Positions 1-8,258 of a stretch of 13,612 bases of DNA are shown one piece after another (the stretch's first letter is position 1; every line of letters starts with the position of its first letter). Origin of the DNA: an uncultured Synechococcus sp. (GTDB lineage Bacteria > Cyanobacteriota > Cyanobacteriia > PCC-6307 > Cyanobiaceae). Below the pieces are notes generated by a model. That model did not search any database. It saw only the letters and a program-made list of their open reading frames with translations, and was not told the origin of the DNA. A program made the position numbers and the translations under genes. The DNA lies in the NCBI GenBank assembly GCA_913020095.1, contig CAJWAH010000018.1, positions 1 to 13,612 of the forward strand. Reading direction: 5' to 3'.

Positions 1-882
1 ATAGATGGAGGTCAGCTTGGGGTTGTCGACGTAAATATCACCATTCATTTCGATGGAGGCAATTTCAATGTCGACTTCAGCTGAACCAGAGGTTTTCCAG
101 AGACCACGCACGGGCTCTGTGATGGTTTCTTCGATTTCAAATTCTGTGATTTCTTCTTCTACTTGTAGCTTTTGAAACTGACGCGAAGGAAGGCGTTCTA
201 GAACGGTATCAGCGAGATCGTTGACGTAGGCCTGAGTGGCGAGACCACCAGCAGCGATGACGTTTCTGGGTAGTAGGCCTGCTGAGATGAAGCGGCCAAG
301 CGCTGCTAGGCGTTGAGCTCGGGTGGTCCCTGCAAGACGGGATTGCAATCTTGCAATTAAGCCTGCGGGAAGTTCGCGTAATGCATCGTCAATATTGATC
401 AGGCCATCGCCACCGACACAGTTGCTGTCATCAACGTTGTAGAGCGCTGATATGGTTACAACTCTTGGATCTCCGTGTGTGACATTTGGCTTAAAGACAC
501 CACTCATGAATCCGCGAATTTGATTACCAGCTCCAATCCCTGTTGCCACGAACATGTCTTGAAAGAGGACGTCATTGCTGAGTTCTTTGGCGAATGCATT
601 GGTTTCCCCAGCCCTTGTTGTAGAGAAACCCCATGCCGCATCATCAAGAGTCCAGTAATTCTGTCTAGGAGGATTTCCAGCAGCTGCCAGACTTGAAGCA
701 TATGGCTGCTGCACATCATTATTTCTACCAGAATATGCATATTGACCTGTCTCTAGGCCAATACAATAAGTCGTTCCGCTGTATTCAAAAGTGCTGTAGT
801 TTTCTGTTGCTTTTACAGCACCATTGGCGGATACCAGAGAACCTAAAGCCAAACAAATGCCGAACCCTTTAACCTGATTCAA
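1..882 (-). CDS. Unrecognised exported protein, C-terminus cut by window edge
   Basis: Reading the minus strand from 882 to 1 gives 294 open codons with no stop, so the gene continues past the left edge. I chose the TTG at 882: it gives a clean signal peptide (MNQVK, then the hydrophobic GFGICLALGSLVSA, then a c-region ending AVKA before TENYSTF), and GGAG lies about ten bases upstream. A GTG at 951, directly after an in-frame stop, is the only longer alternative. The mature part has a Tyr/Thr/Asn-rich front with two cysteines near residues 39 and 155. A stretch around residues 150-167 (VDDSNCVGGDGLINIDDAL) vaguely recalls an EF-hand or dockerin calcium loop but lacks the usual acidic ligands before the DG. 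A long Arg/Leu/Ala helical region (about 168-240) and an acidic strand-rich region (EEEITEFEIEE) follow. I recognise no family. Codon use is A/T-richer than in the other genes, consistent with an accessory or fast-evolving gene. Location is inferred as periplasm, outer membrane or outside the cell. Confidence 0.72.
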   Translation of the reverse strand, partial: MNQVKGFGICLALGSLVSANGAVKATENYSTFEYSGTTYCIGLETGQYAYSGRNNDVQQPYASSLAAAGNPPRQNYWTLDDAAWGFSTTRAGETNAFAKELSNDVLFQDMFVATGIGAGNQIRGFMSGVFKPNVTHGDPRVVTISALYNVDDSNCVGGDGLINIDDALRELPAGLIARLQSRLAGTTRAQRLAALGRFISAGLLPRNVIAAGGLATQAYVNDLADTVLERLPSRQFQKLQVEEEITEFEIEETITEPVRGLWKTSGSAEVDIEIASIEMNGDIYVDNPKLTSIY

Positions 883-974
883 GCTGTTTGCTCTCCGCTT
901 TGTGGACTCAGAAGTGGATTGAGCAAGAGTGAGTTGCTGCTTGGTATTCACCGTTCACATCGGAAGATCTTGGC

Positions 975-980
975 TTTATA
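975..980 (-). promoter_or_regulatory. Possible -10 box for the left-edge gene
   Basis: On the minus strand the hexamer TATAAA lies in an A/T-rich island (about 965-1010) that stands out in this G/C-rich region, roughly 95 bases ahead of the TTG at 882. No good -35 hexamer sits at the expected distance. The assignment is a guess based on position and base composition only. Confidence 0.2.
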
Positions 981-1165
981 GGCATAAATCGACTAATCGG
1001 CTATTAACTGACGCCAATCTTGCACTCATTGGCTCATCCAGCGAGGGGAGCATTCCGCCACCACGAAGCCAGCACTGTTCCTCATCCCTCAGGCGTCCTC
1101 CAGGCCTCAGAGGCAAGCGGCGAGAGCACCTCAGCACTTCCCCAAAAAGAGTGGTTCTGCAAAGC

Positions 1166-1193
1166 CAGCAATCCCCTAGCCAGGGGATTGCTG
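1166..1193. repeat. Perfect 12-bp inverted repeat with 4-base loop
   Basis: Arms CAGCAATCCCCT (1166-1177) and AGGGGATTGCTG (1182-1193) are exact reverse complements around the loop AGCC. No T-run follows immediately on either strand, so it does not look like a standard intrinsic terminator by itself. It could be a backup terminator, an RNA-stabilising hairpin, or a copy of a dispersed palindrome. Confidence 0.7.
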
Positions 1194-1209
1194 TAGCAAA
1201 TAAATGCAT

Positions 1210-1253
1210 AAAAAAGCGAGCCTCATTGCCGCAGAGACGCGACGGAGACTCGC
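1210..1253 (-). terminator. Intrinsic terminator after the sigma factor gene
   Basis: On the minus strand the arms GCGAG-CTC and GAG-CTCGC (1245-1253 pairing with 1216-1224, one mismatch inside) close a loop of about 20 bases. Six T residues (A-run 1210-1215 on the plus strand) follow at once. It sits about 55 bases past the sigma gene stop, where a Rho-independent terminator is expected. Confidence 0.6.
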
Positions 1254-1260
1254 CAAATTT

Positions 1261-1301
1261 AATCTCTGAGATCGACTGCCATGAAAGGGGTCTCAGAGAC
1301 C
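1261..1301 (-). repeat. Hairpin immediately after the sigma factor stop
   Basis: TCTCTGAGA (1263-1271) and TCTCAGAGA (1291-1299) are exact reverse complements and can form a 9-bp stem. Each arm also lies within its own short palindrome (1262-1272 and 1289-1301), so alternative folds exist. On the minus strand the stem is followed by TTAAATTT. It begins within ten bases of the stop codon and may be a first-stage terminator or a 3'-end stabiliser ahead of the hairpin at 1210-1253. Confidence 0.5.
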
Positions 1302-1307
1302 AAAGAA

Positions 1308-2549
<1,242 letters not shown>

Positions 2550-2655
2550 GCGATCGAACCGAACGAAGGGCTAAGTGAGACGGGCAAGCGTCTCATTACG
2601 CCGAGCACAAGCGACTAACGCGCCAGCGCAACAGCAGTGATCTGGGGTACAAGAC

Positions 2656-2684
2656 GACAAAATTGTCGGATTGACAGGGTTGTC
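2656..2684. promoter_or_regulatory. Tandem GACA-N4-TGTC operator-like sites
   Basis: Two inverted repeats, GACAAAATTGTC (2656-2667) and GACAGGGTTGTC (2673-2684), share outer half-sites and differ only in the spacer. They are 17 bases apart start to start, close to one and a half to two helical turns. The block lies about 107-135 bases upstream of the sigma gene ATG. The arrangement resembles a paired binding site for a dimeric regulator, but I cannot name one; the half-sites do not match the cyanobacterial LexA or NtcA consensus. Confidence 0.4.
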
Positions 2685-2778
2685 AGGGGTGATCGCAGAC
2701 CCTGAGCAGAAGCTCCTCGGTGTCTTCCCACTGGACGGAACTCTGTCGTGTTCCGACGGCTGTGTTACCAGCCCAACT

Positions 2779-2814
2779 CACCCATCTTAAGAAATGGGTG
2801 TGGGTTGCGCAACC
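2779..2814 (+). repeat. Hairpin plus perfect palindrome just upstream of priA
   Basis: CACCCAT (2779-2785) and ATGGGTG (2794-2800) form a 7-bp stem over an 8-base loop. GGTTGCGCAACC (2803-2814) follows two bases later and is a perfect 12-base palindrome. Both lie within 60 bases of the priA start, so they could act on its promoter or its 5' leader. Confidence 0.45.
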
Positions 2815-2828
2815 TTGGCTTGACTGCT

Positions 2829-2833
2829 GGAGG
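2829..2833 (+). promoter_or_regulatory. Ribosome binding site supporting the TTG start of priA
   Basis: GGAGG ends four bases before the TTG at 2838. The codon just before that TTG is an in-frame TGA, so no longer reading is possible. The spacing is short for a Shine-Dalgarno; a GTG at 2865 is the next alternative start. Confidence 0.5.
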
Positions 2834-2837
2834 ATGA

Positions 2838-5081
2838 TTGTTTGCGCCGTTTCCCAAACTAGACGTGGGGGAACGGATCTCGGTCAGTGTTTGGGTGGAG
2901 GCCGGCCGCAGCGGCCGGTTGCTCAGTTACGACGCCAGCGGCGTTGAACCGCTTCAAGCTGGCGATTTGGTGCGCGTCAAACTCCGCGGCCAACTGCATA
3001 CAGGCATTGTCAGCGCAGAGGTCGCTGAGATTCCAGAGGGTGTTGCCTTAAGCCCTGTGCTGGAGCGGCTGGAGACCGCCGCCGTAGACCCTCTCTGGCA
3101 GCAGATGCTCGAGGCGGTGGCGCAGCGCTGCCACACCTCCAGCTTTCAGGTGCTGAAAACAGCATTGCCCAATGGCTGGCTTGGGCACCGGCGCCAGAGC
3201 GGCGGCCATGGGCGCAGCGTGTTGGTGGCCGAGCAGCTGCAGCCCCCGTCCCCTGGCGACTCCCCCACCAAACGCCAGCAAGCGCTGCTTGATCACCTCG
3301 AGGCCCATGGCCCCAAGCCCGTCACCCAGTTGGTGGAGCAAGGCTTTGGCCGGGCCCTGCTGAAAAATCTGGCGGCCAAGCAGTGGATTTCACTCACTCC
3401 AAAGCTGCTTCAGGGCGAGGAAGCCCTGCAGGGAAACCATGTGGAGCTCCAGGAAGAGCCGCCTGAGCTGAGCGCGCAGCAGCAGCAGGCCCTGCAGCAA
3501 TGGCAACAGCAACCGGAGATCCGCCAGTGGCTGCTGTGGGGGGTGACTGGATCCGGCAAAACCGAGGTGTACCTGCGCTGCTGCCAGCAGGTGCTGGAGC
3601 AGGGCCAAAGCGTGTTGCTGCTCACCCCTGAAATCGGCCTGGTGCCTCAGCTGCTGCAGCGCTGCCGCCAGCGTTTTGGTGATCGCGTGATCAGTTTCCA
3701 CTCAGGCCTCAGCGATGGTGAGCGCATCAAGGCGTGGCGCCGCTGCCGCCAAGGCGGGGCCAACGTGGTGGTGGGAACACGCTCGGCGATCTTTTTGCCG
3801 ATGCCCCAGCTGGGCTTGATCGTGCTGGATGAAGAGCACGACAGCTCCTACAAGCAGGAATCGCCGATGCCCTGCTACCACGCCCGCGATGTGGCCCGAA
3901 TCCGCATGGAGCTGGAAGGGGCGCGGCTGTTGTTTGGCAGCGCTACCCCAAGCCTGGAGAACTGGCTGTTAAGCCAACAAGACAACTCCGCCATGGGGCT
4001 GTTGGAGCTGCGCGATCGCATCGCCGCGCGCCCCTTGCCTCCGGTGCACGTTGTGGACATGCGCCAGGAGCTGGCCAGCGGCCACCGCCGTCTACTGAGC
4101 CGCCCCCTTCTCGATCGCCTGATGCAGCTGCCGGAGCGGCAGGAGCAGGCGGTGGTGTTGGTACCGCGCCGCGGCTACAGCACTTTTTTGAGCTGCCGCA
4201 GCTGCGGTGAGGTGGTGATGTGCCCCCACTGCGACGTGTCGCTGACGGTGCATCGCAACAGCCGCGGTGATAGCTGGCTGCGCTGCCATTGGTGTGATCA
4301 CCGCCAGGAGATCAGCGATCGCTGCGGCCATTGCGGATCCACAGCGTTCAAACCATTCGGTGCTGGCACCCAGCGGGTGATGGACACCCTTGAGCAAGAG
4401 CTCGAAGGGGTGCGGCTGTTGCGCTTTGACCGCGACACCACCCGCGGTCGCGACGGCCATCAACGGCTGCTGCAGCAATTTGCCGCTGGCGAAGCCGATG
4501 TGCTGGTGGGCACGCAAATGCTGGCCAAGGGCATGGATCTACCGCGCGTCACCCTGGCGGCAGTGCTAGCAGCCGATGGTCAGCTGCACCGGCCCGATGT
4601 GCGCGCTGCCGAAGAAAGCCTGCAGCTGATGCTGCAACTGGCCGGCCGCGCTGGCCGCGGGGAGCGCCCCGGCGAGGTGCTGGTGCAGACCTACAGCCCG
4701 GATCACCGGGTGATCCGCCATCTGATTGATGGCCGCTACGGGCGCTTTTTGGAAGAGGAAGCCAGCGTGCGCCAAGGGGCTGGACTGGTGCCCTACAGCC
4801 GCGCCTGCATCCTGCGCCTGGCCGGCCCTGCCGCCAGCCTCACAGCCAGCACCGCCACCACCATCGCTGAAGCCATCGGCCCGGGGCTGCAAGCCGCTGG
4901 CTGGGTGGTGATCGGACCAGCCCCAGCCGCCCGCTCCAAGGTGGCCGGCCTCAGCCGCTGGCAATTGCTGTTGCAAGGCCCCGCCGACTCCGCCTTACCG
5001 CTGCCAGCAGAAGCCGAACTGCGCAAGCTCCTGCCCCGCGGCGTGCACTTGGCAATCGATCCGGATCCCCTGGAGCTTTAA
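2838..5081 (+). CDS. priA: Primosomal protein N' (replication restart helicase PriA)
   Basis: This 747-residue superfamily 2 helicase recognises stalled forks and D-loops and reloads the replicative helicase. The N-terminal DNA-binding part covers about residues 1-205. Walker A GVTGSGKT is at 235-242, the Walker B/DEAH-type box DEEH at 331-334 and GSATPS at 367-372. Two Cys-rich zinc modules follow, with eight cysteines at 453, 456, 462, 465, 483, 486, 496 and 499 in the CxxC pairs typical of PriA. The second helicase lobe contains GTQMLAKGMDLP (558-569) and QLAGRAGRGERPGEV (about 600-614). Length matches the bacterial family (about 730 residues in E. coli). All helicase and zinc residues are intact, so it should be active. 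It starts at TTG and lies divergent to the sigma gene. Its stop shares TTAA with the stop of the opposing gene, leaving no room for a terminator between them. Confidence 0.96.
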   Translation: MFAPFPKLDVGERISVSVWVEAGRSGRLLSYDASGVEPLQAGDLVRVKLRGQLHTGIVSAEVAEIPEGVALSPVLERLETAAVDPLWQQMLEAVAQRCHTSSFQVLKTALPNGWLGHRRQSGGHGRSVLVAEQLQPPSPGDSPTKRQQALLDHLEAHGPKPVTQLVEQGFGRALLKNLAAKQWISLTPKLLQGEEALQGNHVELQEEPPELSAQQQQALQQWQQQPEIRQWLLWGVTGSGKTEVYLRCCQQVLEQGQSVLLLTPEIGLVPQLLQRCRQRFGDRVISFHSGLSDGERIKAWRRCRQGGANVVVGTRSAIFLPMPQLGLIVLDEEHDSSYKQESPMPCYHARDVARIRMELEGARLLFGSATPSLENWLLSQQDNSAMGLLELRDRIAARPLPPVHVVDMRQELASGHRRLLSRPLLDRLMQLPERQEQAVVLVPRRGYSTFLSCRSCGEVVMCPHCDVSLTVHRNSRGDSWLRCHWCDHRQEISDRCGHCGSTAFKPFGAGTQRVMDTLEQELEGVRLLRFDRDTTRGRDGHQRLLQQFAAGEADVLVGTQMLAKGMDLPRVTLAAVLAADGQLHRPDVRAAEESLQLMLQLAGRAGRGERPGEVLVQTYSPDHRVIRHLIDGRYGRFLEEEASVRQGAGLVPYSRACILRLAGPAASLTASTATTIAEAIGPGLQAAGWVVIGPAPAARSKVAGLSRWQLLLQGPADSALPLPAEAELRKLLPRGVHLAIDPDPLEL

Positions 5082-6067
5082 GCCCGCTGCCCAGCTTGGA
5101 ACTGCCGCAGCAGCAGGCTGATCAACAACAGCAGCAGCACCGCAACACTGCCCAGGCCCAAGCCACTCCAGCGCCAGCAGCGCAGCAACAGGTGGTTGGC
5201 CTCACCCGGTTGGGGCTGCCAATCGAGTTGCCCAGCGCCCTCGTTCTGCGTGGGGGGCTCGGCCTGGCGAACCGCCGCCGAGCTAAAGGGATGCACGTGC
5301 AGATGCAGCTCCAGGCCAGGCACCGGATCGAGCGCTGAGAGGTCCCAATCGAGCTGGATCTGTTGCTGCACGCCCACCAGCCAATTGCGCTCACGCCACT
5401 GCAGCTGCGGCTGCGGCAGCTCCTCCGCCATCAGCTCAGAAGCGCCGCTCACCTGCTCTTGTAACCAGGGCGCCAGCTCCTGCAAGCCCAACAACACAGG
5501 CTGTTGGCGGCTGGCTGTGGTCCCCTGCAATTGCTGCTCCACCACCACCCGGCCTGGAGAGGTGAAATGGAAATCGGTGTCAACGCGAACGCAGCCGGCC
5601 ATCAGCAGCGTCAGCCCGATCAACACCGCCATCGCCAGGGCGGCAAAGCCAGCCGGTGAGCGGGTGCGGCCCACCGGCGGCGGCGCTGGTGGGGGCGGAG
5701 TTTGGCGTCGCCGCGAGCGGCGACCGGCTTTGGCCACACCCTCGAGCGCTGGCATCGAACCCAGCTGCGGCAGCTGAACCATGCGATCAGAGGGCACCTG
5801 CAGCACTGGGGCCTCCAGCACGGCCAACAGGGCGCGGGCTTGCCGGCGCAGCTCCCCATCACCGCACTGGGCGGCAGCACGGCAACTCTGTTTGGCTCGC
5901 TCAGCATCGCCGAGCCCCTGATGGGCTGTGGCCTGCAGCAGGCGCACCTCGGCGCCCAGCTTCATCGTGACCGGCAACTCGGCCGCCAAAGGCTCCAGCA
6001 GCTGCAATACCTGGCGGTATTCCCCGCAACCCAACGCGCTTTGAGCGGCCTTGATCGCCTGGTCCAT
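5078..6067 (-). CDS. Membrane protein: TPR-like N-terminus plus DUF3153-type domain
   Basis: This is a 329-residue protein of unknown biochemical function. Residues 1-85 are helical and TPR-like (AIKAAQSALGCGEYRQVLQ, then GLGDAERAKQSCRAA). A basic/proline-rich linker follows (RRSRRRQTPPPPAPPP, about 116-131). A first hydrophobic segment (about 140-158) ends in LMAGC-VRVDTDFHF, which resembles the lipobox start of cyanobacterial DUF3153 proteins but lies in mid-protein. A soluble region (160-300) and a second membrane helix (302-320) complete it. The likely topology is cytoplasmic N-terminus, extracytoplasmic DUF3153 domain and a C-terminal membrane anchor. I use the ATG at 6067, four bases after the argB stop; the same open frame extends upstream only as an overlap inside argB. 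It is probably co-transcribed with argB. The DUF3153 assignment is from memory of the VRVD...GRVVVEQQL pattern and is moderately secure. Confidence 0.75.
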   Translation of the reverse strand: MDQAIKAAQSALGCGEYRQVLQLLEPLAAELPVTMKLGAEVRLLQATAHQGLGDAERAKQSCRAAAQCGDGELRRQARALLAVLEAPVLQVPSDRMVQLPQLGSMPALEGVAKAGRRSRRRQTPPPPAPPPVGRTRSPAGFAALAMAVLIGLTLLMAGCVRVDTDFHFTSPGRVVVEQQLQGTTASRQQPVLLGLQELAPWLQEQVSGASELMAEELPQPQLQWRERNWLVGVQQQIQLDWDLSALDPVPGLELHLHVHPFSSAAVRQAEPPTQNEGAGQLDWQPQPGEANHLLLRCWRWSGLGLGSVAVLLLLLISLLLRQFQAGQRA

Positions 6068-6071
6068 GGCC

Positions 6072-6962
6072 TCAGCCCTGCTGGCGGCTTCCCAACACCA
6101 TCGTGCCGATGCCTGAGTTGGTGAACACCTCCAGCAGCAGGGAATGGGGAACGCGGCCATCGAGGATGTGGGCCGCCCGCACCCCTTGGGCCAAAGCGCG
6201 AATGCAGCACTCGGTTTTGGGAACCATGCCGCCGGCCACCACGCCGGCATTGATCAGCTCGCGCGCTTCCGACAGGCTGAGTTGATCAATCAATGACTGG
6301 GGATCATCGCGGTCCCGCAGGATTCCTGGGGTGTCGGTGAGCAGGATCAGTTTTTCCGCATCCATCGCCGCGGCCAATTCACCGGCCACCGTGTCGGCAT
6401 TGATGTTGTAAGGCTGGCCCTCGTGGTTGGGGGCCACGCTCGAGATCACTGGGATGTAGCCCTGATCGAGCAGCGGAATGATCACCGAGGGATCCACCTG
6501 GGCCACATCCCCCACCAATCCCAACGACCCATCGCCATGGGTGCGGGCCTGCACCAGGCCGCCATCGGCGCCGCTCAAGCCCACCGCACGGCCACCGACG
6601 CGGTTGAGGCCATTGACGATCTGTTTATTCACGCGGCCCACCAGCACCATCTCCACCACATCCATGGTGTCGGGGCAGGTGACCCGCAGCCCCTCTTGAA
6701 ACACCGGTTCGATCGAGAGGCGATTGAGCCACTGGTTGATCTCAGGGCCACCGCCATGGACCACCACCGGCTCAACGCCAACGCTGGCCAGAAGGGCCAC
6801 ATCGCGAAACACCGCATCACGCAGGTCTTCGCGAACCATGGCGGCTCCGCCGTACTTGATCACCACCCGGCGACCACGAAAACGCTGGATATAAGGAAGA
6901 GCCTCGCTGAGGACCTCAACCCGCAAGACATCCGGTGTTGACATGGCTGGCTCTAGGGACAT
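6072..6962 (-). CDS. argB: Acetylglutamate kinase (ArgB)
   Basis: This enzyme phosphorylates N-acetyl-L-glutamate with ATP, the controlled second step of arginine synthesis. Visible motifs are [10 protein letters not shown] (33-42), [10 protein letters not shown] (67-76), [12 protein letters not shown] (186-197) and GGMVPK (244-249), all typical of NAGK. An N-terminal helix precedes the first strand ([12 protein letters not shown]), as in the hexameric, arginine-inhibited enzymes. In cyanobacteria these are also relieved from inhibition by the PII protein GlnB; that is family knowledge, not visible here. Two ATG starts are possible. The one at 6962 overlaps the upstream DUF2854 gene by ten bases; the one at 6944 (MSTPDVLRV) leaves an eight-base gap and is equally plausible. 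Neither has a clear Shine-Dalgarno. The gene sits between DUF2854 and TPR/DUF3153 genes in one direction with almost no spacing. Confidence 0.95.
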   Translation of the reverse strand: MSLEPAMSTPDVLRVEVLSEALPYIQRFRGRRVVIKYGGAAMVREDLRDAVFRDVALLASVGVEPVVVHGGGPEINQWLNRLSIEPVFQEGLRVTCPDTMDVVEMVLVGRVNKQIVNGLNRVGGRAVGLSGADGGLVQARTHGDGSLGLVGDVAQVDPSVIIPLLDQGYIPVISSVAPNHEGQPYNINADTVAGELAAAMDAEKLILLTDTPGILRDRDDPQSLIDQLSLSEARELINAGVVAGGMVPKTECCIRALAQGVRAAHILDGRVPHSLLLEVFTNSGIGTMVLGSRQQG

Positions 6963-7495
6963 GGCTGACGCAGTTGCACTGTGAGCAAATCAGCCTCCCC
7001 ATCCTCCAGGCTCGCCTCCAAGCCAGGCCCAAAGAAACGGCCCAGGCGAGCGGCCTTCTCATGCCAGTGCTCACGGGGCACATCGCCCAAATCAAACACC
7101 ATCTCCAGCGCATAGCGGCCGCCGTGGTCGTACTCGGCAATGCTCTGCAGTTGGGGCGGATTCTCCTCATCCCAGAGCTTGAGGGCTTCCAAGGAACTCT
7201 CCAGGTGAGCCTTTTGGCCATAACGCCAGCGCACCACATCCTTCAGCAGCTTGAGCTGCTCCTTGGTGCCGGTGGATTCGCGCAGCTCGCGGAACTGGGC
7301 CGCCGGTGTCAGCCGAGCCGGAGGCGGCAGCTCCGATGATTTGAGCGCCAAGCCCCCCAAAAAGATGGGGATGCCATAAAAAATCGTCGGCAAACTCACG
7401 TTGGGGGAGTCGGTGGCATAGGCCACCGAACCAATCACCGTGAGCACGGCACCGGCCACCGTGAGCAGCGAGCCTGGAGAGAACAGATCCTTCAT
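6953..7495 (-). CDS. DUF2854 family membrane protein
   Basis: This 180-residue protein of unknown function belongs to a family found in cyanobacteria and plastid-bearing organisms. It opens with two membrane helices (about residues 9-28 and 34-54, the latter [20 protein letters not shown], the family hallmark). A hydrophilic C-terminal domain of about 125 residues contains [19 protein letters not shown] and the [16 protein letters not shown] region. I start it at the ATG at 7495 ([15 protein letters not shown]), which fits the family N-terminus; an upstream ATG at 7567 would add 24 residues that overlap the divergent small gene. It is the first gene of the DUF2854-argB-DUF3153 cluster and probably shares its promoter. 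Confidence 0.85.
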   Translation of the reverse strand: MKDLFSPGSLLTVAGAVLTVIGSVAYATDSPNVSLPTIFYGIPIFLGGLALKSSELPPPARLTPAAQFRELRESTGTKEQLKLLKDVVRWRYGQKAHLESSLEALKLWDEENPPQLQSIAEYDHGGRYALEMVFDLGDVPREHWHEKAARLGRFFGPGLEASLEDGEADLLTVQLRQPCP

Positions 7496-7547
7496 CGCGT
7501 CATCTTCCCGTAAGGCGAGCGAAAATGATGGCGAAAAGCCAAGGGCC

Positions 7548-7727
7548 ATGAGCGACGCCGAGACCACGCCAGCTGAGCTACTGAATCAACTGCAGCAGGA
7601 CCGGCGATGGCTGTTGCGCCAATTGGACCAGGGCCAATGGCCCGAACTGCGGCTTGATCTGGCTGCCCTGGAGCGCGAACTCGGGCAGCTGCTGGATCAA
7701 GCCAGTCAGCACATCTCTCAGCCTTGA
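7548..7727 (+). CDS. Small hypothetical protein, 59 residues
   Basis: This short acidic, Leu/Gln-rich protein (MSDAETTPAELLNQLQQD..., QLLDQASQHISQP at the end) is predicted to be almost entirely helical and is perhaps a small coiled coil. I recognise no family. It diverges from the DUF2854 gene across only 52 bases and ends eight bases from the ssb stop, so it fills the gap neatly. The longer open frame from 7440 overlaps DUF2854 and adds residues that do not look coding. Support is the position, the start codon and the amphipathic composition; there is no strong Shine-Dalgarno. Confidence 0.6.
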   Translation: MSDAETTPAELLNQLQQDRRWLLRQLDQGQWPELRLDLAALERELGQLLDQASQHISQP

Positions 7728-7735
7728 CTCCCTGC

Positions 7736-8200
7736 TCAGAAGGGAATCTCATCGTCGGGGAGGTCCACCAGCGGGCCGGTGTTCCAGCTCGGCGCTTCCG
7801 CTGCAGCAGGAGCAGAGGCGCGAGCGGGGGCGGCCTGAGGAGCTGGAGCTGCGGCTGGAGCAGAGGCGGCCGTGGGGGCTGGGGCCGCGGCGCCACCACC
7901 AGAGACCGGGTGCATGCGCGAGAGGGTGAATTCGGCTTTTTTCTCTTTGATGCCATCGGCCCGGGCCGTGGTGTTCATGCGCAGCCGGCCTTCGAGCACC
8001 AAGCGTTGACCCACTTGCACGCGGCTTTGCAGGTCCTGAGCCAGGTTGCCAAAGCCCACCACCTTGAGCTCACCGGCGGGATCTTCAGCGCGCAAACCAT
8101 CAATCCGCACCTGCATCTCAGCAATCGGCATCTGGTTGTCTTGGGTGTATCGGATCGTGGGCGCCCCCAGCACTTCCACCTCAAGCAGGCAGTGATTCAC
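7736..8200 (-). CDS. ssb: Single-stranded DNA-binding protein (cyanobacterial SSB)
   Basis: This 154-residue OB-fold protein coats single-stranded DNA in replication and repair. The OB domain is about 1-100 (RYTQDNQMPIAEM; LKVVGFGNLAQDLQSRVQVG; LEGRLRMNT; FTLSRMHPV). A long Ala/Pro-rich flexible linker (about 101-140) and the acidic tip DLPDDEIPF follow; that tip docks partner proteins, PriA being a known partner in other bacteria. I start it at the GTG at 8200 (MNHCLLEVEVL), where cyanobacterial SSBs begin. The open frame upstream to 8293 overlaps cobK and carries no SSB-like residues. It diverges from cobK over 58 bases and converges with the small gene. Confidence 0.88.
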   Translation of the reverse strand: MNHCLLEVEVLGAPTIRYTQDNQMPIAEMQVRIDGLRAEDPAGELKVVGFGNLAQDLQSRVQVGQRLVLEGRLRMNTTARADGIKEKKAEFTLSRMHPVSGGGAAAPAPTAASAPAAAPAPQAAPARASAPAAAEAPSWNTGPLVDLPDDEIPF

Positions 8201-8258
8201 GTCGATCGCGGCGTTGTGGCGCCCATCCTCACCCATGCAAGCCAGTGGAGCCAGTGCC

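Larger units (their letters stand above)
883..1307. other. Intergenic region between the sigma factor gene and the left-edge gene
   Basis: This gap of over 400 bases separates two minus-strand genes. Plus-strand open frames here (for example 929-1315) show no recognisable protein and end inside the sigma gene, so I do not call them. The sigma-proximal half holds three inverted repeats (listed separately). The other half is featureless apart from an A/T-rich island near 965-1010 that may hold the downstream gene's promoter. No tRNA-like cloverleaf is seen. Confidence 0.6.
2550..2837. promoter_or_regulatory. Divergent control region between the sigma gene and priA
   Basis: These 288 bases must hold the promoters for both divergent genes. 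Directly visible are two spaced GACA-N4-TGTC inverted repeats (2656-2684), a TTGACA hexamer at 2671-2676 that overlaps the second of them, a hairpin (2779-2800) and a 12-base palindrome (2803-2814). I could not place a convincing -10 box the right distance from the TTGACA. An open frame at 2720-2947 has no recognisable product and overlaps priA out of frame, so I reject it. Confidence 0.55.

Noticed and set aside
2720..2947. Possible short gene ahead of priA
   Set aside because: It overlaps priA out of frame and its product has no structure or family resemblance.
4012..4322. HIP1-type octamers GCGATCGC at 4012-4019 and 4315-4322
   Set aside because: Two copies inside priA are too few to call an organised repeat; they are simply compatible with a cyanobacterial genome.
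4092..4517. Minus-strand frames of 136-141 codons opposite priA (also at 4566-4976)
   Set aside because: They are antisense shadows of a confidently identified helicase in high-GC DNA.
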